Assembly: GCF_932526225.1 (NCBI RefSeq) | Contig: NC_064035.1 | Location: forward strand, 16,915,969 to 16,979,968 | Source of the DNA: Nematostella vectensis | Taxonomy: Eukaryota > Cnidaria > Anthozoa > Actiniaria > Edwardsiidae | DNA: 64,000 nucleotides | Direction: 5' to 3' | Shown: piece after piece, positions 13,147-24,932 of the stretch | How the letters are laid out: each line of letters begins with the position of its first letter | Position numbering within the stretch: the stretch's first letter is position 1 | Notes under the pieces: generated by a model | Database searches by the model: none | Told to the model about the DNA's origin: nothing | The model's input: only the letters and a program-made list of their open reading frames with translations | Made by a program: the position numbers and the translations under genes

Positions 13147-14046
13147 CCAAATACGAGTAGCAATAGTGATGAATACAACGATGAACTTATTTTTGATATA
13201 TTCGAAGAGTTGCTAAATGAAGGTGACAGCAGAAGAACGTGCCAAGACAAATCTTCTATTGCCAATAGCCTCCCAGTTCCTGTACAGGAAATTAAGCAAG
13301 AAGTTGTCACGCCTACCGCCCCAGAGCCGAGTGTGTCATTCAGTAAGTGCTTCAACATCCCACAGCCTCAGAACAGCAGACAGTCTTCCCCTAGCATTCC
13401 TATAAACTCCATGAGTAACAACACCTCTACCAGTCAGCAATGGGCTAACAACAATTGGCAGCAGGAGGGGATTCAGACGCAGCAACAACAACAGGAGCGG
13501 CAACAACTACAGCGGCGACAGCTCCTCCAACAACAACAGCAACAGAAGCCAAAACAACTACTTCCACAACGAGTACAGCAACAGCAGTACCTGCCACGGC
13601 AGGACCAAAGTCTCCAGCAAGTATGGCAACAGCAACAGCCCGTGGCATCTCCCCAGGGACTCAATCCACTACAAACCTATCCACAGCAACAGCAGCCACA
13701 CCCACCCTACACCCAGCCCCGACAGCCATCGCAACAGCTGCAGCAACCGCCTGAGGCATACCAACAACGGTATCAACAGAATCCGCGGTCTGGCCAGACC
13801 CAGCAGGGCTTCGGCAATGATCTCCTCTCGCTGCTCCAGCGAAAGGGTGACACAGGTTTTAGTGGCCAGCGTAATATTAGCATCTCAACCGCACCTTTGC
13901 CTGACCTGGGTAATGGCCTCGACGAAGAACTGAACAAACTCCCCATGGCGATAACAAGCCTGGCAAACCAAATTATCGATAATGGGTCTACTATCGCGGG
14001 GGAAAATCCTTCCAGCGAACTTAATAATTATACAGGTATGATGTAA
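13147..14046 (+). pseudogene. Duplicated 3' end of the bHLH-PAS gene (orphan coding fragment)
   Basis: It encodes the same Gln-rich C-terminus as 9757-10635, through the same stop codon. Relative to copy 1 it has two in-frame length differences. 'INS' is added after 'SIP' (about 13399), and 'DQSLQ' is added within the Gln-rich tract (about 13602). The frame is fully open, but no splice acceptor, PAS exon or start codon of its own precedes it; the only ATG upstream lies in minisatellite sequence. It is probably untranslated unless it is reached by read-through or an unusual splice. Confidence 0.75.
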
Positions 14047-15849
14047 AAGAGTCATGTTCTTGTAAATGATTAGTACTGTAGTTTACCAAGTGTACATAGA
14101 CCGCTCCTGTGACACGCAAAGGTGAAAAGCTACCGCTATCTACCCTGTGTATGTCACGTTAATCGTATCCGTCCTATGAATGTAGTACCTACCTATAATT
14201 CAATGTAACATAAAATATTTAGAATGGTTATAGAGAGCAGGGTGTTATTCGTACTTGATATAATCAGAGCATGTTTTTTTTACTGGCACAAGTCCCTAGC
14301 CATTGACTGGCCCTCAAAGAGGTTCAAATAAATATAGTTTTTTTTAGAGAGGAGTAGAATATCATACAAATTTATGTTTCGTTCGTATTAAGTAGATAGC
14401 AAAGCGAGTTAAGTCAGGTCTACATGGTACAATCCTTATAGGGGTAACCCGTACTTTTTTCGAAAGTTAAGTACAATGTTGTTTTCATCAAAATAATTAT
14501 CCTTTTGAAATATTTCACGACTTGTCATTACTTTCTATTGTTTGAAAACGTACTTAAAGTATATGAATACCTAAGAAATTGACATTGATGGCATTAAAAA
14601 TACCTCCTTTCCCTGGTATGTTTTGAGGAACAATCCTCCAGCCCCTTACGTCGTTCTACCTAAGGCCTTGTAGTCACGCTATTGTCAACGAAATGTTATC
14701 ATCACTATTTTACGGGGAGATTTTCACTATTTTTGTGGTTTACGACGACCGTATCGCCTGTGCCTTAATGTATGGTCGAAGGATTTTGTTTAACAATTGA
14801 AAACGGGCTTTGAAATGTCGACGAGCGCCAGAACAACTTATAATCGAATACTCAACAAACTGGAAGTAAATACCATAGTATTTCTGAAACATTAAAATTA
14901 AAACTTGAACAAGTTCTTACTTCTGGTGTAGAGTTTTAAGTATTTAACTAACTCTCATGAACATGTGTGCGATCGTAGGGGAAACGACATATTACTTTTA
15001 ACTACTTGTAGAAAGCATAACAAACGCTTTACAACGCATAACAAACGCATTTGCGGATTTTTTTTATTATAGACGTTATGGGGCATATGCTATTTAGTGC
15101 TTCCTATTAAATGTTTACCTTAGACACATTTGAGTGGTGAATAAAGAGCTCTTACTGTAGTACTTTATACAGATTGAGAAACAAATATATTTTGAGTCGC
15201 TGACTTGTTGACTTTAGAGAGGCAGAGGCTAAGAGTATATAACTTAGTTCGCAAACAGGAAACATAATCGAGCCTTTTGCCCTACATTACTGAGGATTTT
15301 AAACGTGTATATTCTAATGATCTATGAGATTAATATGGATGTTTGAAGATCAATCTACCCAACCATATCCCCCTGCCTTGTTTCCCTGTAAATCGCTCGT
15401 ATATCTTTTATCTAAAACGATTTAGTTATTTGCGTGGCGCAGGGCCAACTTAAACCACACCTCAGGATATATAAGATTGGTGTTCAACACGTCGGTAAAT
15501 TAGTCACAGCGTTGGACCTAACTAGGCGTTGATCCGTAATGGGTCAACTAAGTTCCAAAACGACAGAGAAGGATGTCTAGGATGTACCAAGGTTTTTAAC
15601 CTTTTGAATATTCAAAATTTTGTGTCGCATTTCTGTAAAAATGCTACTGGCATTTTAGACAAGAAGGCGCGGCCAGTATGTAGATGCTTGGGGTGTATTT
15701 TTTTTAGTGCTTTCGTGTTGAACACGTCGTGCTCTGTCTAACGCTGTTGATTTTATGTTATTGTAGGTAGATAATAGACAAAAAATTAACAAAGATCAGC
15801 GAAGGAAAGATGAATAAAACATGCAGTTAAAACACTTGCATTGTCTTCT

Positions 15850-16620
15850 TTTTCCTGGGGCCACAGGCTTGAGTTGTGGTCGTGTTACCCTGGGTCCACA
15901 GGCTTGAGTTGTGGGTCGTGTTACCCTGGGTCCACAGGCTTGAGTTGTGGGTTGTGTTACCCTGGGTCCACAGGCTTGAGTTGTGGGTTGTGTTACCCAG
16001 GGTCCACAGGCTTGAGTTGTGGGTTGTGTTACCCTGGGCCCACAGGCTTGAGTTCGGGTCGTGTTACCCTGGGTCCACAGGCTTAAGATGTGAGTTGTGT
16101 TACCCTGGGTCCACAGGTGTCAGTTGTGGGTCGTGTTACCCTGAGTTCACAGGCGTGAGCTGTGGGTCGTGTTATCCTGAGTTCACAGGCGTGAGCTGTG
16201 GGTCGTGTTATCCTGGGTACACAGGCTTGAGTTGTGGGTTGGGTTACCCTGGATTTACAGTTGTGAGTATGTTACCCTGGGTCCACAGGCGTCAGTTGTG
16301 GGTCGTGTTACCCTGGGTCCACAGGCTTAAGATGTGTTGTGTTACCCTGGGTCCACAGGCTTGAGTTGTGGGATGTGTTACCCTTAAGTTGTTACCCTGG
16401 GTTCACAGGCGTGAGAGGCGGGTCGTGTTACCCTATGTCCACAGGCTTGAGTTGTGAGTCGTGTTACCCTGGGTCCACATTTGTGAGTTGTTGGTCGTGT
16501 TACCCGGCGGGTCCACAGGCTTGAGTTGTGGGTCGTGTTACCCTGGGTTCACAGGCGTGAGTTGTGGGTTGTGTTACCCTGGGTTCACAGGCGTGAGTTG
16601 GGAGTCGTGTTACTCTGCCG
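15850..16620. repeat. 36-bp minisatellite, array 2
   Basis: The same 36-bp unit family as 12455-13111, at the right end of duplication copy 2. The arrays differ in number and order of variant units, so they have drifted by unit gain and loss after the duplication. Confidence 0.92.
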
Positions 16621-16762
16621 GTACCCTTGTTAGAACCCTTGGTTGGACTCACCTAATATTCACTGCAGGGACCTACCATTGTACCGCTGGATAGGATAGT
16701 GATTTTGACCTTAGGGTATATATTTATAGCCTTATTATCTTGGGAAAAGTCCCCGCCCCTAG

Positions 16763-17510
16763 GAAATCATTAGGTATCACGTGCGTGTTTGAAGGTGTAG
16801 ATAAAACCTAGGCACTACCTTACATCCCCCCTTTCCCTCCCCCCCCACCCCTCAAGAAATCATTAGGTATCAAGTGCATGTTTGAAGGTGTAGATAAAAC
16901 CTAGGCACTACCTTACATCCCCCCTCTCCCTCCCCCCCAAGAAATCATTAGGTATCAAGTGCGTGTTTGAAGGTGTAGATAAAACCCAGCCATTACCTTA
17001 CTGCCCATATCCCCCTCCCCCCCCTAGAAATCATTAGGTATCACGTGCATGTTTGAAGGTGTAGATAAAACCTAGGCACTACCTTACATCCCCCTCTCCC
17101 TCCCCCGCAAGGAATCATTAGGTATCAAGTGCGTGTTTGAAGGTGTAGATAAAACCCAGCCATTACCTTACTGCCCATATCCCCCTCCCCCCCTAGAAAT
17201 CATTAGGTATCACGTGCATGTTTGAAGGTGTAGATAAAACCTAGGCACAACCTTACATCCCCCCTCTCCCTCCCCCTCAAGGAATCATTAGGTATCAAGT
17301 GCGTGTTTGAAGGTGTAGATAAAACCTAGGCACTACCTTACATCCCCCCTCTCCCTCCCCCTCAAGGAATCACTAGGTATCAAGTGCGTGTTTGAAGGTG
17401 TAGATAAAACCCAGCCATTACCTTACTGCCCATATCCCCCTCCCCCCCCAAGAAATCATTAGGTATCACGTGCATATTTGAAGGTGTATCTAGAACCTAA
17501 ACACTATCAT
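16763..17510. repeat. Nine-unit tandem repeat (about 83-90 bp) with RCGTG cores
   Basis: Each unit has the blocks 'cattaggtatcacgtgcgtg', 'tttgaaggtgtagataaaac' and a C/T-rich tail. Units start near 16763, 16858, 16944, 17030, 17108, 17198, 17284, 17370 and 17456. Four units carry the E-box CACGTG and five carry GCGTG; together eight of nine contain an RCGTG core. The array lies between the bHLH-PAS duplication and the IP6K promoter. Confidence 0.85.
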
Positions 17511-17522
17511 TCTGCTAGTCTG

Positions 17523-17568
17523 CTTAGCAGCCGCGAAGGCGTGCGTGACACTAAAAGCGGCTGCTAAG
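17523..17568. repeat. Short perfect inverted repeat
   Basis: 'cttagcagccgc' (17523-17534) and its exact complement (17557-17568) are separated by 22 bp. It resembles the end of a small fold-back element; no function is visible. Confidence 0.6.
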
Positions 17569-17650
17569 AATAATACCATTCTGCTTGATGACAGCAACAA
17601 AAATATCCCGCTCCGTGTCACGCATTACGCGTTTGGTCTAACCTTCGTAA

Positions 17651-17658
17651 TGACGTCA
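17651..17658. promoter_or_regulatory. Perfect palindromic CRE (TGACGTCA) upstream of IP6K
   Basis: TGACGTCA is the full cAMP-response element bound by CREB/ATF factors. It lies about 300 bp before the likely IP6K start codon, in a stretch with several CpG ('cacgcattacgcg'), so this is the probable core promoter region. Binding is inferred. Confidence 0.5.
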
Positions 17659-17948
17659 CCATCGAAGTCACAGCCATTTACAAACTTTGTGTTGTGATAG
17701 TTTTAAGCCATAGGACTGGGGGATAATTTTGCCTCAAATCGCCGAGCGTGAACATTGAAACCAAAGAACATCACGTAAAGGGAATTGATCGTACAGAAAT
17801 CCGGCGAATTTCTTGGTTATTAGTTACAAGTTTTGCGAATACGTGTTTGATTACCATCTTCTCAAACTCACTTGCAGGCACGCATGCATGTTGTGCCCTC
17901 AAAGCGAAAGAGGGATTGCTTCAACAGATCATTCCAAATCTCGTCCAA

Positions 17949-20900
17949 ATGCAGAGTGAGACTGTATTGGACTCTGACCCTCTGAAATGCGGAGACAGTA
18001 CCGAATCAGGATCTCGGGTGCTGGAACCGTACAATAATCAAGTTGGTGGTCGATCGTTGATTCTAAATTACGACCGCTCGACGCTTTGCAAACCGATGAT
18101 TCCACAAGAAAGACAGTTCTATGAAGATCTCCCCTCACAACTTCTGTCTTTTACTCCGAAGTATAAAGGTAAGTTGATCATACTATCTTTCTCTGTTGAT
18201 GTATTCTCGCTCAGTTGCATGGACTTTTTTAAGCCTTTTTAATATAAACATTTCTATTGTGCATTCTAAAGCCAAACTTAATAGGGGGCGCCAGAGAATC
18301 GAAAAATAAAGGTTTCTCCGCAGCTGGGGCCTTTGAATAAATGCGGCAATCTGAAAGTAGAAATTCGAATTCGTGTATAGTCGATGTCAAAGTTTCACTG
18401 TAATTTACAGTCTGAACAATTTACTTGTAGAGTCACGCATCTCTGAATCCCCCCAGATTAGAATAACGATAAGAGGCAACTTGTGGGCCCTAGCCCTAAG
18501 ACGAATTCAGTCCCGATCGACGCTAAATACGAGTATTTTAGTACAGCCTACAGTGTTTGTGGTGTTCACGGGCCCTTACATGTAAGATTGTGTAAGCTTG
18601 GTGTTGAACCCTTGAATTTGCACTTCCGAAAGAGCAGTACTTTGCATAGCATACCAGAGAGTTTACGCAACCCGCGCTATCGGATCAGGAATTTCAAGTT
18701 GCTGTTACGGCGATATCGAATCTGTACGTCGAAAAGCGATATCTAAATCTGAATTGTTCCTTTCTCAGAGTGAGATAAGATTTGAAATTAGTTTAACAAA
18801 TGTGCTCGATAAAGTGGCCGTCTGACCTTCCTTGTTCAGTGTCCAACCATGCGAATCGAGTATTTAGTTGTTGAGTTGTTTATATTATACTATGTCTTGC
18901 AACATTTGAAAAAGTCTTTTGCGCACTTTTTTCACTGTCAGATTGTTTTTTCATATGATATTTCGTTATTATTTATCTAGTTTTTATGTTTGCATCAAAT
19001 CGCCCTTCTGTACCAAATATTACGATGTTATGCCCTCGTTAGCATCTTTAATCTTTTATTTTATTTCCAGGGGTTATTCATGTCGGGTGCCATACACGCG
19101 AGGATGGTCAAATTCAACTTGTAGCATACCCCAAGAATAGTTCTGTGAATTTACCAGATTTGAATAGTAACAATAGTTTTATGAAAACAGTACGATTTAT
19201 AAGTGAGCATGAAAGCGATGAAGACATAGCGAATATTCATGCAAAGGGCCCCTTGACTATGGGTAAGTATTTTAAAAAGATCTTTTGTTTATTTGTTCCT
19301 GACGCGCTCCATTTAGCCAACCTCATAAATTTTGTAAGATATGACCTTAATTCAGCTATATGTGTTTTTATGCCCTGACTATTTTGGAAAATAGTGTGAT
19401 CTATTTGTTTTGGTTCCAGAAACACCAGCTACAACTGTAAATCCCTGGACATTTCACTGCCAGTACTTGCACCTTCAAAGGCTCCATGAGTCCTGGCAAG
19501 CTGAGAACAAGCTACAAGGTAAAGCAACCTTTTCCAAGTAACGACTCTATGTTATATATGTATTTAGGCAGGCACCTTCTTTGGAAATCCTGGCTATGCA
19601 CCCTTATAATAATTGTAAGTTACAATTATTTTAGTCAAAATAACAATCCTGCAAACAGAACATGACCCAAGGGTTCCTGCAGGTTCCTAAAAAGTCTTAA
19701 AATGTCACAAAATTGTATTTCACATTTTTAAGGCCTAAAAAGGTCTTAAGTTTGGGTAAAAGTTAAATAATTGTCTTAAAAAGCTCTCTTTCTTGTTTCT
19801 TTTCCTCAAAACATGTACACCTCTCTTTCACTTCACTTCTCTTTTCTTGTCCTGTGCTAGACAAGCTAAACCTTATGACAATTTGCCTTTTAAAATTATT
19901 TGTTTTATATTTTCTTTTTTAGAATTTATACTTATGGAAAATATAGCAAGAGACATTGCACACCCATCCATTATGGACCTGAAAATGGGTAATGAAGGCC
20001 ATAGTGATTACTCTGATGAGGAGAAACAAGAGCGACAAAGAGCAAAATGTGATGCATCGACATCTAAATCCCTAGGAGTGAGGATAGCTGGCATGCAGGT
20101 GAGAAATAATTGGCTAACCAGATGAAGTGAAAATAATCAACTTCTGGAGAATCTTCTACCAAGATCATACTCTCCAAACATCCCCCTCATCTACCAAGCC
20201 CACTCCCCCAATGTCCCCTGTTCTACCAAGCCCACTCCCCCAATGTCCCCTCATCTACCAAGCCCACTCCCCCAATGTCCCCTCATCTACCAAGCCCACT
20301 CCCCCAATGTCCCCTGTTCTACCAAGCCCACTCCCCCAATGTCCCCTGTTCTACCAAGCCCACTCCCCAAATGTCCCCTGTTCTACCAAGCCCACTCCCC
20401 CAATGTCCCCTGTTCTGACAAGCCTACTCCCCCAATGTCCCCTGTTCTACCAAGCCCACTCCCCCAATGTCCCCTGTTCTACCAAGCCCACTCCCCCAAT
20501 GTCCCCTGTTCTACCAAGCCCACTCCCCCAATGTCCCCTCATCTACCAAGCCCACTCCCCCAATGTCCCCTGTTCTACCAAGCCCACTCCCCCAATGTCC
20601 CCTGTTCTACCAAGCCCACTCCCCAAATGTCCCCTGTTCTACCATGCCCACTCCCCCAATGTCCCCTGTTCTACCAAGGCCACTCCCCCAATGTCCCCTG
20701 TTCTACCAAGCCCACTCCCCCAATGTCCCCTGTTCTACCAAGCCCACTCCCCCAATGTCCCCTGTTCTACCAAGCCCACTCCCCCAATGTCCCCTGTTCT
20801 ACCAAGCCCACTCCCCCAATGTCCCCTGTTCTACCAAGACCACTCCCCCAATGTCCCCTGTTCTACCAAGCCCACTCCCCCAATGTCCCCTGTTCTACCA

Positions 20901-23900
20901 AGCCCACTCCCCCAATGTCCCCTGTTCTACCAAGCCCACTCCCCCAATGTCCCCTGTTCTACCAAGCCCACTCCATCAATGTCCCCTGTTCTACCAAGCC
21001 CACTCCCCCAATGTCCCCTGTTCTGCCAAGCCTACTCCCCCAATGTCCCCTGTTCTACCAAGCCCACTCCCCCAATGTCCCCTGTTCTACCAAGGCCACT
21101 CCCCCAATGTCCCCTGTTCTACCAAGCCCACTCCCCCAATGTCCCCTGTTCTACCAAGACCACACCCCCAATGTCCCCTGTTCTACCAAGCCCACTCCCC
21201 CAATGTCCCCTGTTCTACCAAGCCCACTCCCCCAATGTCCCCTGTTCTACCAAGCCCACTCCCCCAATGTCCCCTGTTCTGACAAGCCTACTCCCCCAAT
21301 GTCCCCTGTTCTACCAAGGCCACTCCCCCAATGTCCCCTGTTCTACCAAGCCCACTCCCCCAATGTCCCCTGTTCTACCAAGCCCACTCCCCCAATGTCC
21401 CCTGTTCTACCAAGGCCACTCCCCCAATGTCCCCTGTTCTACCAAGCCCACTCCCCCAATGTCCCCTGTTCTGACAAGCCCACTCCCCCAATGTCCCCTG
21501 TTCTACCAAGCCCACTCCCCCAATGTCCCCTGTTCTACCAAGCCCACTCCCCCAATGTCCCCTGTTCTACCAAGCCCACTCCCCCAATGTCCCCTGTTCT
21601 ACCAAGCCCACTCCCCCAATGTCCCCTGTTCTACCAAGCCCACTCCCCCAATGTCCCCTGTTCTACCAAGCCCACTCCCCCAATGTCCCCTGTTCTACCA
21701 AGCCCTCTCCCCCAATGTCCCCTGTTCTACCAAGCCCACTCCCCCAATGTCCCCTGTTCTACCAAGCCCACTCCCCCAATGTCCCCTGTTCTACCAAGCC
21801 CACTCCCCCAATGTCCCCTGTTCTGACAAGCCTACTCCCCCAATGTCCCCTGTTCTACCAAGGCCACTCCCCCAATGTCCCCTGTTCTACCAAACCCACT
21901 CCCCCAATGTCCCCTGTTCTGACAAGCCTACTCCCCCAATGTCCCCTGTTCTACCAAGCCCACACCCCCAATGTCCCCTGTTCTACCAAGCCCACTCCCC
22001 CAATGTCCCCTGTTCTACCAAGCCCACTCCCCCAATGTCCCCTGTTCTACCAAGCCCACTCCCCCAATGTCCCCTGTTCTACCAAGCCCACTCCCCCAAT
22101 GTCCCCTGTTCTACCAAGCCCACTCCCCCAATGTCCCCTGTTCTACCAAGCCCACTCCCCCAATGTCCCCTGTTCTACCAAGCCCACTCCCCCAATGTCC
22201 CCTGTTCTACCAAGCCCACTTCCCCAATGTCCCCTGTTCTACCAAGCCCACTCCCCCAATGTCCCCTGTTCTACCAAGCCCACTCCCCCAATGTCCCCTG
22301 TTCTACCAAGCCCACTCCCCCAATGTCCCCTGATCTACCAAGCCCACTCCCCCAATGTCCCCTGATCTACCAAGCCCACTCCCCCAATGTCCCCTGATCT
22401 ACCAAGCCCACTCCCCCAATGTCCCCTGTTCTACCAAGCCTACTCCCCCAATGTCCCCTGTTCTACCAAGCCCACTCCCCCAATGTCCCCTGTTCTACCA
22501 AGCCCACTCCCCCAATGTCCCCTGTTCTACCAAGCCCACTCCCCCAATGTCCCCTGATCTACCAAGCCCACTCCCCCAATGTCCCCTGATCTACCAAGCC
22601 CACTCCCCCAATGTCCCCTGATCTACCAAGCCCACTCCCCCAATGTCCCCTGTTCTACCAAGCCTACTCCCCCAATGTCCCCTGTTCTACCAAGCCCACT
22701 CCCCCAATGTCCCCTGTTCTACCAAGCCCACTCCATCAATGTCCCCTGTTCTACCAAGCCCACTCCCCCAATGTCCCCTGTTCTACCAAGCCCACTCCCC
22801 CAATGTCCCCTGTTCTACCAAGCCCACTCCCCCAATGTCCCCTGTTCTACCAAGCCCACTCCCCCAATGTCCCCTGTTCTACCAAGCCCACTCCCCCAAT
22901 GTCCCCTGTTCTACCAAGCCCACTCCCCCAATGTCCCCTGTTCTACCAAGCCCACTCCCCCAATATCCCCTGTTCTACCAAGCCCACTCCCCCAATGTCC
23001 CCCTGTTCTGCCAAGCCCACTCCCCCAATGTCCCCTGTTCTACCAAGCCCACTCCCCCAATATCCCCTGTTCTACCAAGCCCACTCCCCCAATGTCCCCT
23101 GTTCTACCAAGGCCACTCCCCCAATGTCCCCTGTTCTACCAAGCCCACTCCCTAAATGTCCCCTGTTCTACCAAGCCCACTTCCCCAATGTCCCCTGTTC
23201 TACCAAGCCCACTCCCCCAATGTCCCCTGTTCTGCCGATGGCATTTCCTGCATCTTTGTGTCCCCCTTCTCCTACCAAGACCACACCCCAATTTTTACCA
23301 TCTTCTTCCAAAATCTCAGCCCCAATTTTCAGCACCTTCTACCAAGACCACCCCTCTCAATGCACCCCCTCTTCTACAAAGACCAAGGTTTGTAAGGGTT
23401 TGTGGGCTGGGTGTCGAGTAGGTAATAATTTTTTCATTTCATTTATGTTTTTCCTGAATTAATATTAATCTATCCCCTGAAGGTGTATAAACCTGCTCTC
23501 CAGAAGTACACATACCGCAACAAGTACTATGGGTTCGACCTGACCAAAGAAGGATTTAAAGAAGAGCTTTTACAGTTTGTTCATGATGGGCATAGAGTAA
23601 GGAAAGAGCTGCTTCCTTTCTTCATAGAGAAACTTCAGCTACTTTATAGGTCTATTGATTCACTGGATGGATCACGGTTCTATTCAAGCTCCTTGTTGCT
23701 CATTTATGACAGCACTGTTCAAAATGGTGGTCTGAATGGAAGTACAGCACTAAATGATAGTTATTCTAATGAGTTTAAGGTTGATATTCGCATGATTGAT
23801 TTTGGACGCTCCTTTCACCAAGGAACCAAAAGGCAAAATACAACAGGCCCCGATAGGGGATACCTTTTAGGAATTGAAAGTTTGATCAAACTTTTCAGCG

Positions 23901-23929
23901 AGATAGCCCTTGAAGGAAATAATAGATGA
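17949..23929 (+). CDS. IP6K: Inositol hexakisphosphate kinase
   Basis: Five exons join to 377 aa: 17949-18168, 19071-19262, 19420-19518, 19923-20098 and 23483-23929. The protein has the N-terminal IP6K block 'LEPYNNQVGG', the inositol-kinase signature PxxxDxKxG at P185-G193 ('PSIMDLKMG'), the 'SSSLL' segment (about 297-301), the metal-binding 'IDF' (334-336) and the C-terminal 'GPDRGYLLG'. It phosphorylates InsP6 to the pyrophosphate 5-InsP7 using ATP, in cytosol and nucleus. Length and the 'Q-Y-Y/H' N-terminal spacing fit IP6K rather than IPMK or IP3K. The start at 17949 gives an N-terminus like the vertebrate enzymes. A splice-acceptor-like 'cttgcag' ends at 17879, so the first exon may join an upstream noncoding exon. 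Intron 4 is filled by a 32-bp minisatellite. A poly(A) signal AATAAA lies at 24029-24034. Confidence 0.93.
20165..23240. repeat. 32-bp minisatellite in IP6K intron 4 (about 95 units)
   Basis: A nearly uninterrupted array of a 32-bp unit with the blocks 'tctaccaagcccactccccc' and 'aatgtcccctgt'. Variants ('gacaag', 'catcta', 'ccatcaatg') recur, which shows unit duplication in blocks. The unit has no stop codon on the plus strand, so 32 x 3 = 96 nt gives long artificial Pro-rich open frames in all three frames. It sits wholly inside the intron, in the sense direction of IP6K. Degenerate pyrimidine-rich sequence continues to about 23385. Confidence 0.97.
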
Positions 23930-24049
23930 ATGTTTTTAAATTTTTCTATAGAATTTTAATGTGCATCTTTTGCATTGACTTTTTGTACATGATCTGAACT
24001 ATGTAAGGAACGTAAGATCAGGAGTTGCAATAAAGGTGTCTAGAACATC

Positions 24050-24239
24050 CATACCTGCCAACTCTCCCAGTTTTCACGGAAGACTCCCGTTTTTTAGCTT
24101 TCATCTTCTGGCAAAAAAGTCGAAACTTCCTATACATTTACTGTAATCTCCCAGGAAAATTCCCCGATAAATTTGTATACAGTTTTTGTATTTGAAGCAC
24201 AATCTCCCGGTTTTTGTGCTTTTAAGGTTGGCAAGTATC
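24050..24239. mobile_element. MITE family A, copy 2 (190 bp)
   Basis: The termini 'catacctgccaac' and the complement of 'gatacttgccaac' match the family at 1513-1859. The element is flanked by the 6-bp direct repeat AACATC (24044-24049 and 24240-24245). It lies just downstream of the IP6K poly(A) signal and has no coding capacity. Confidence 0.78.
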
Positions 24240-24427
24240 AACATCAGAAAGTCAAGCAACCTTGTAAACAGGAAAAGGTTCTCTTCTGGTTATGTTCCTT
24301 ACCGGAATACACACATCAGCTAAGTTTTGCAGAGTATCTGCTAATATTTTTATACAAAAATATTGAGGGCAATACTTTCACCCCCTCAAAATATTGCCTC
24401 CTAACTAGTCATCAACATAATGTGTTA

Positions 24428-24932
24428 CAGTGGAACCTGGAGTCTACGATAACCTTGATTTTATGATGGCATTATTCCTTTCTACCGGTGGAAATACAGT
24501 GAAATGTATAAGAAATTACCTCAATCTAACGATACTGGATACAACAGTATTCTCAATTTTATGATACAAATCTGTTACATACAAATCCCAAGCGTAATTT
24601 TGACCTCAATACAACGATTTTACTGATGTCTATCAACAAAGAGAGAAAAACTCACCACACACATACAGTACAGTTAACGATTTTTTGACTTGACAGATCT
24701 TATTAAAGGCAGATTTACAGTCTTACAGAAAATAACTGTACAGTCTTACACAGAGTAAAGTAACAATATTATTGTTTAGTAAAAATTAATAATTAAACCG
24801 ACCTTGCTATAATGATATTTTCAATGGATTTTCCTTGATATCGTAAACTCTAGGACCTCGTTGCAACGATACCTCCATTTAACGATACATTTTCTTTCTC
24901 CCGAGGCATATTATAAAATCTAGGTTCCACTG
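24428..24932. mobile_element. MITE family B, copy 1 (Tc1/mariner-pogo-like, 505 bp)
   Basis: The ends are 'cagtggaacct' and its complement 'aggttccactg', each flanked by TA, the target duplication of the Tc1/mariner/pogo superfamily. The interior repeats 'acgat' and 'gatttta' motifs and encodes no transposase. Other members lie at 41025-41568 and 35115-36190. Confidence 0.82.

Larger units (their letters stand above)
13135..16620 (+). repeat. Tandem segmental duplication, copy 2
   Basis: This is the second copy of 9748-13111. It starts inside the coding sequence of the last bHLH-PAS exon, so it has neither a splice acceptor nor the upstream exons. Its left edge joins the first minisatellite array through a 24-bp stretch (13112-13135) that matches a unit of the IP6K-intron minisatellite. 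Confidence 0.95.

Noticed and set aside
12445-16694. Open frames through the Gly/Cys/Trp-like repeats
   Set aside because: 36-bp minisatellite translated by chance; several frames are open at once.
17748-17948. Upstream in-frame start for IP6K
   Set aside because: The frame crosses a good splice-acceptor sequence ending at 17879, and the extra residues have no family similarity. The Met at 17949 gives a normal IP6K N-terminus.
20127-23462. Very long Pro/Ser-rich open frames (up to 756 codons)
   Set aside because: They are by-products of a stop-free 32-bp minisatellite inside IP6K intron 4. All three frames give the same 32-residue cycle, and flanking splice sites place the region in an intron.
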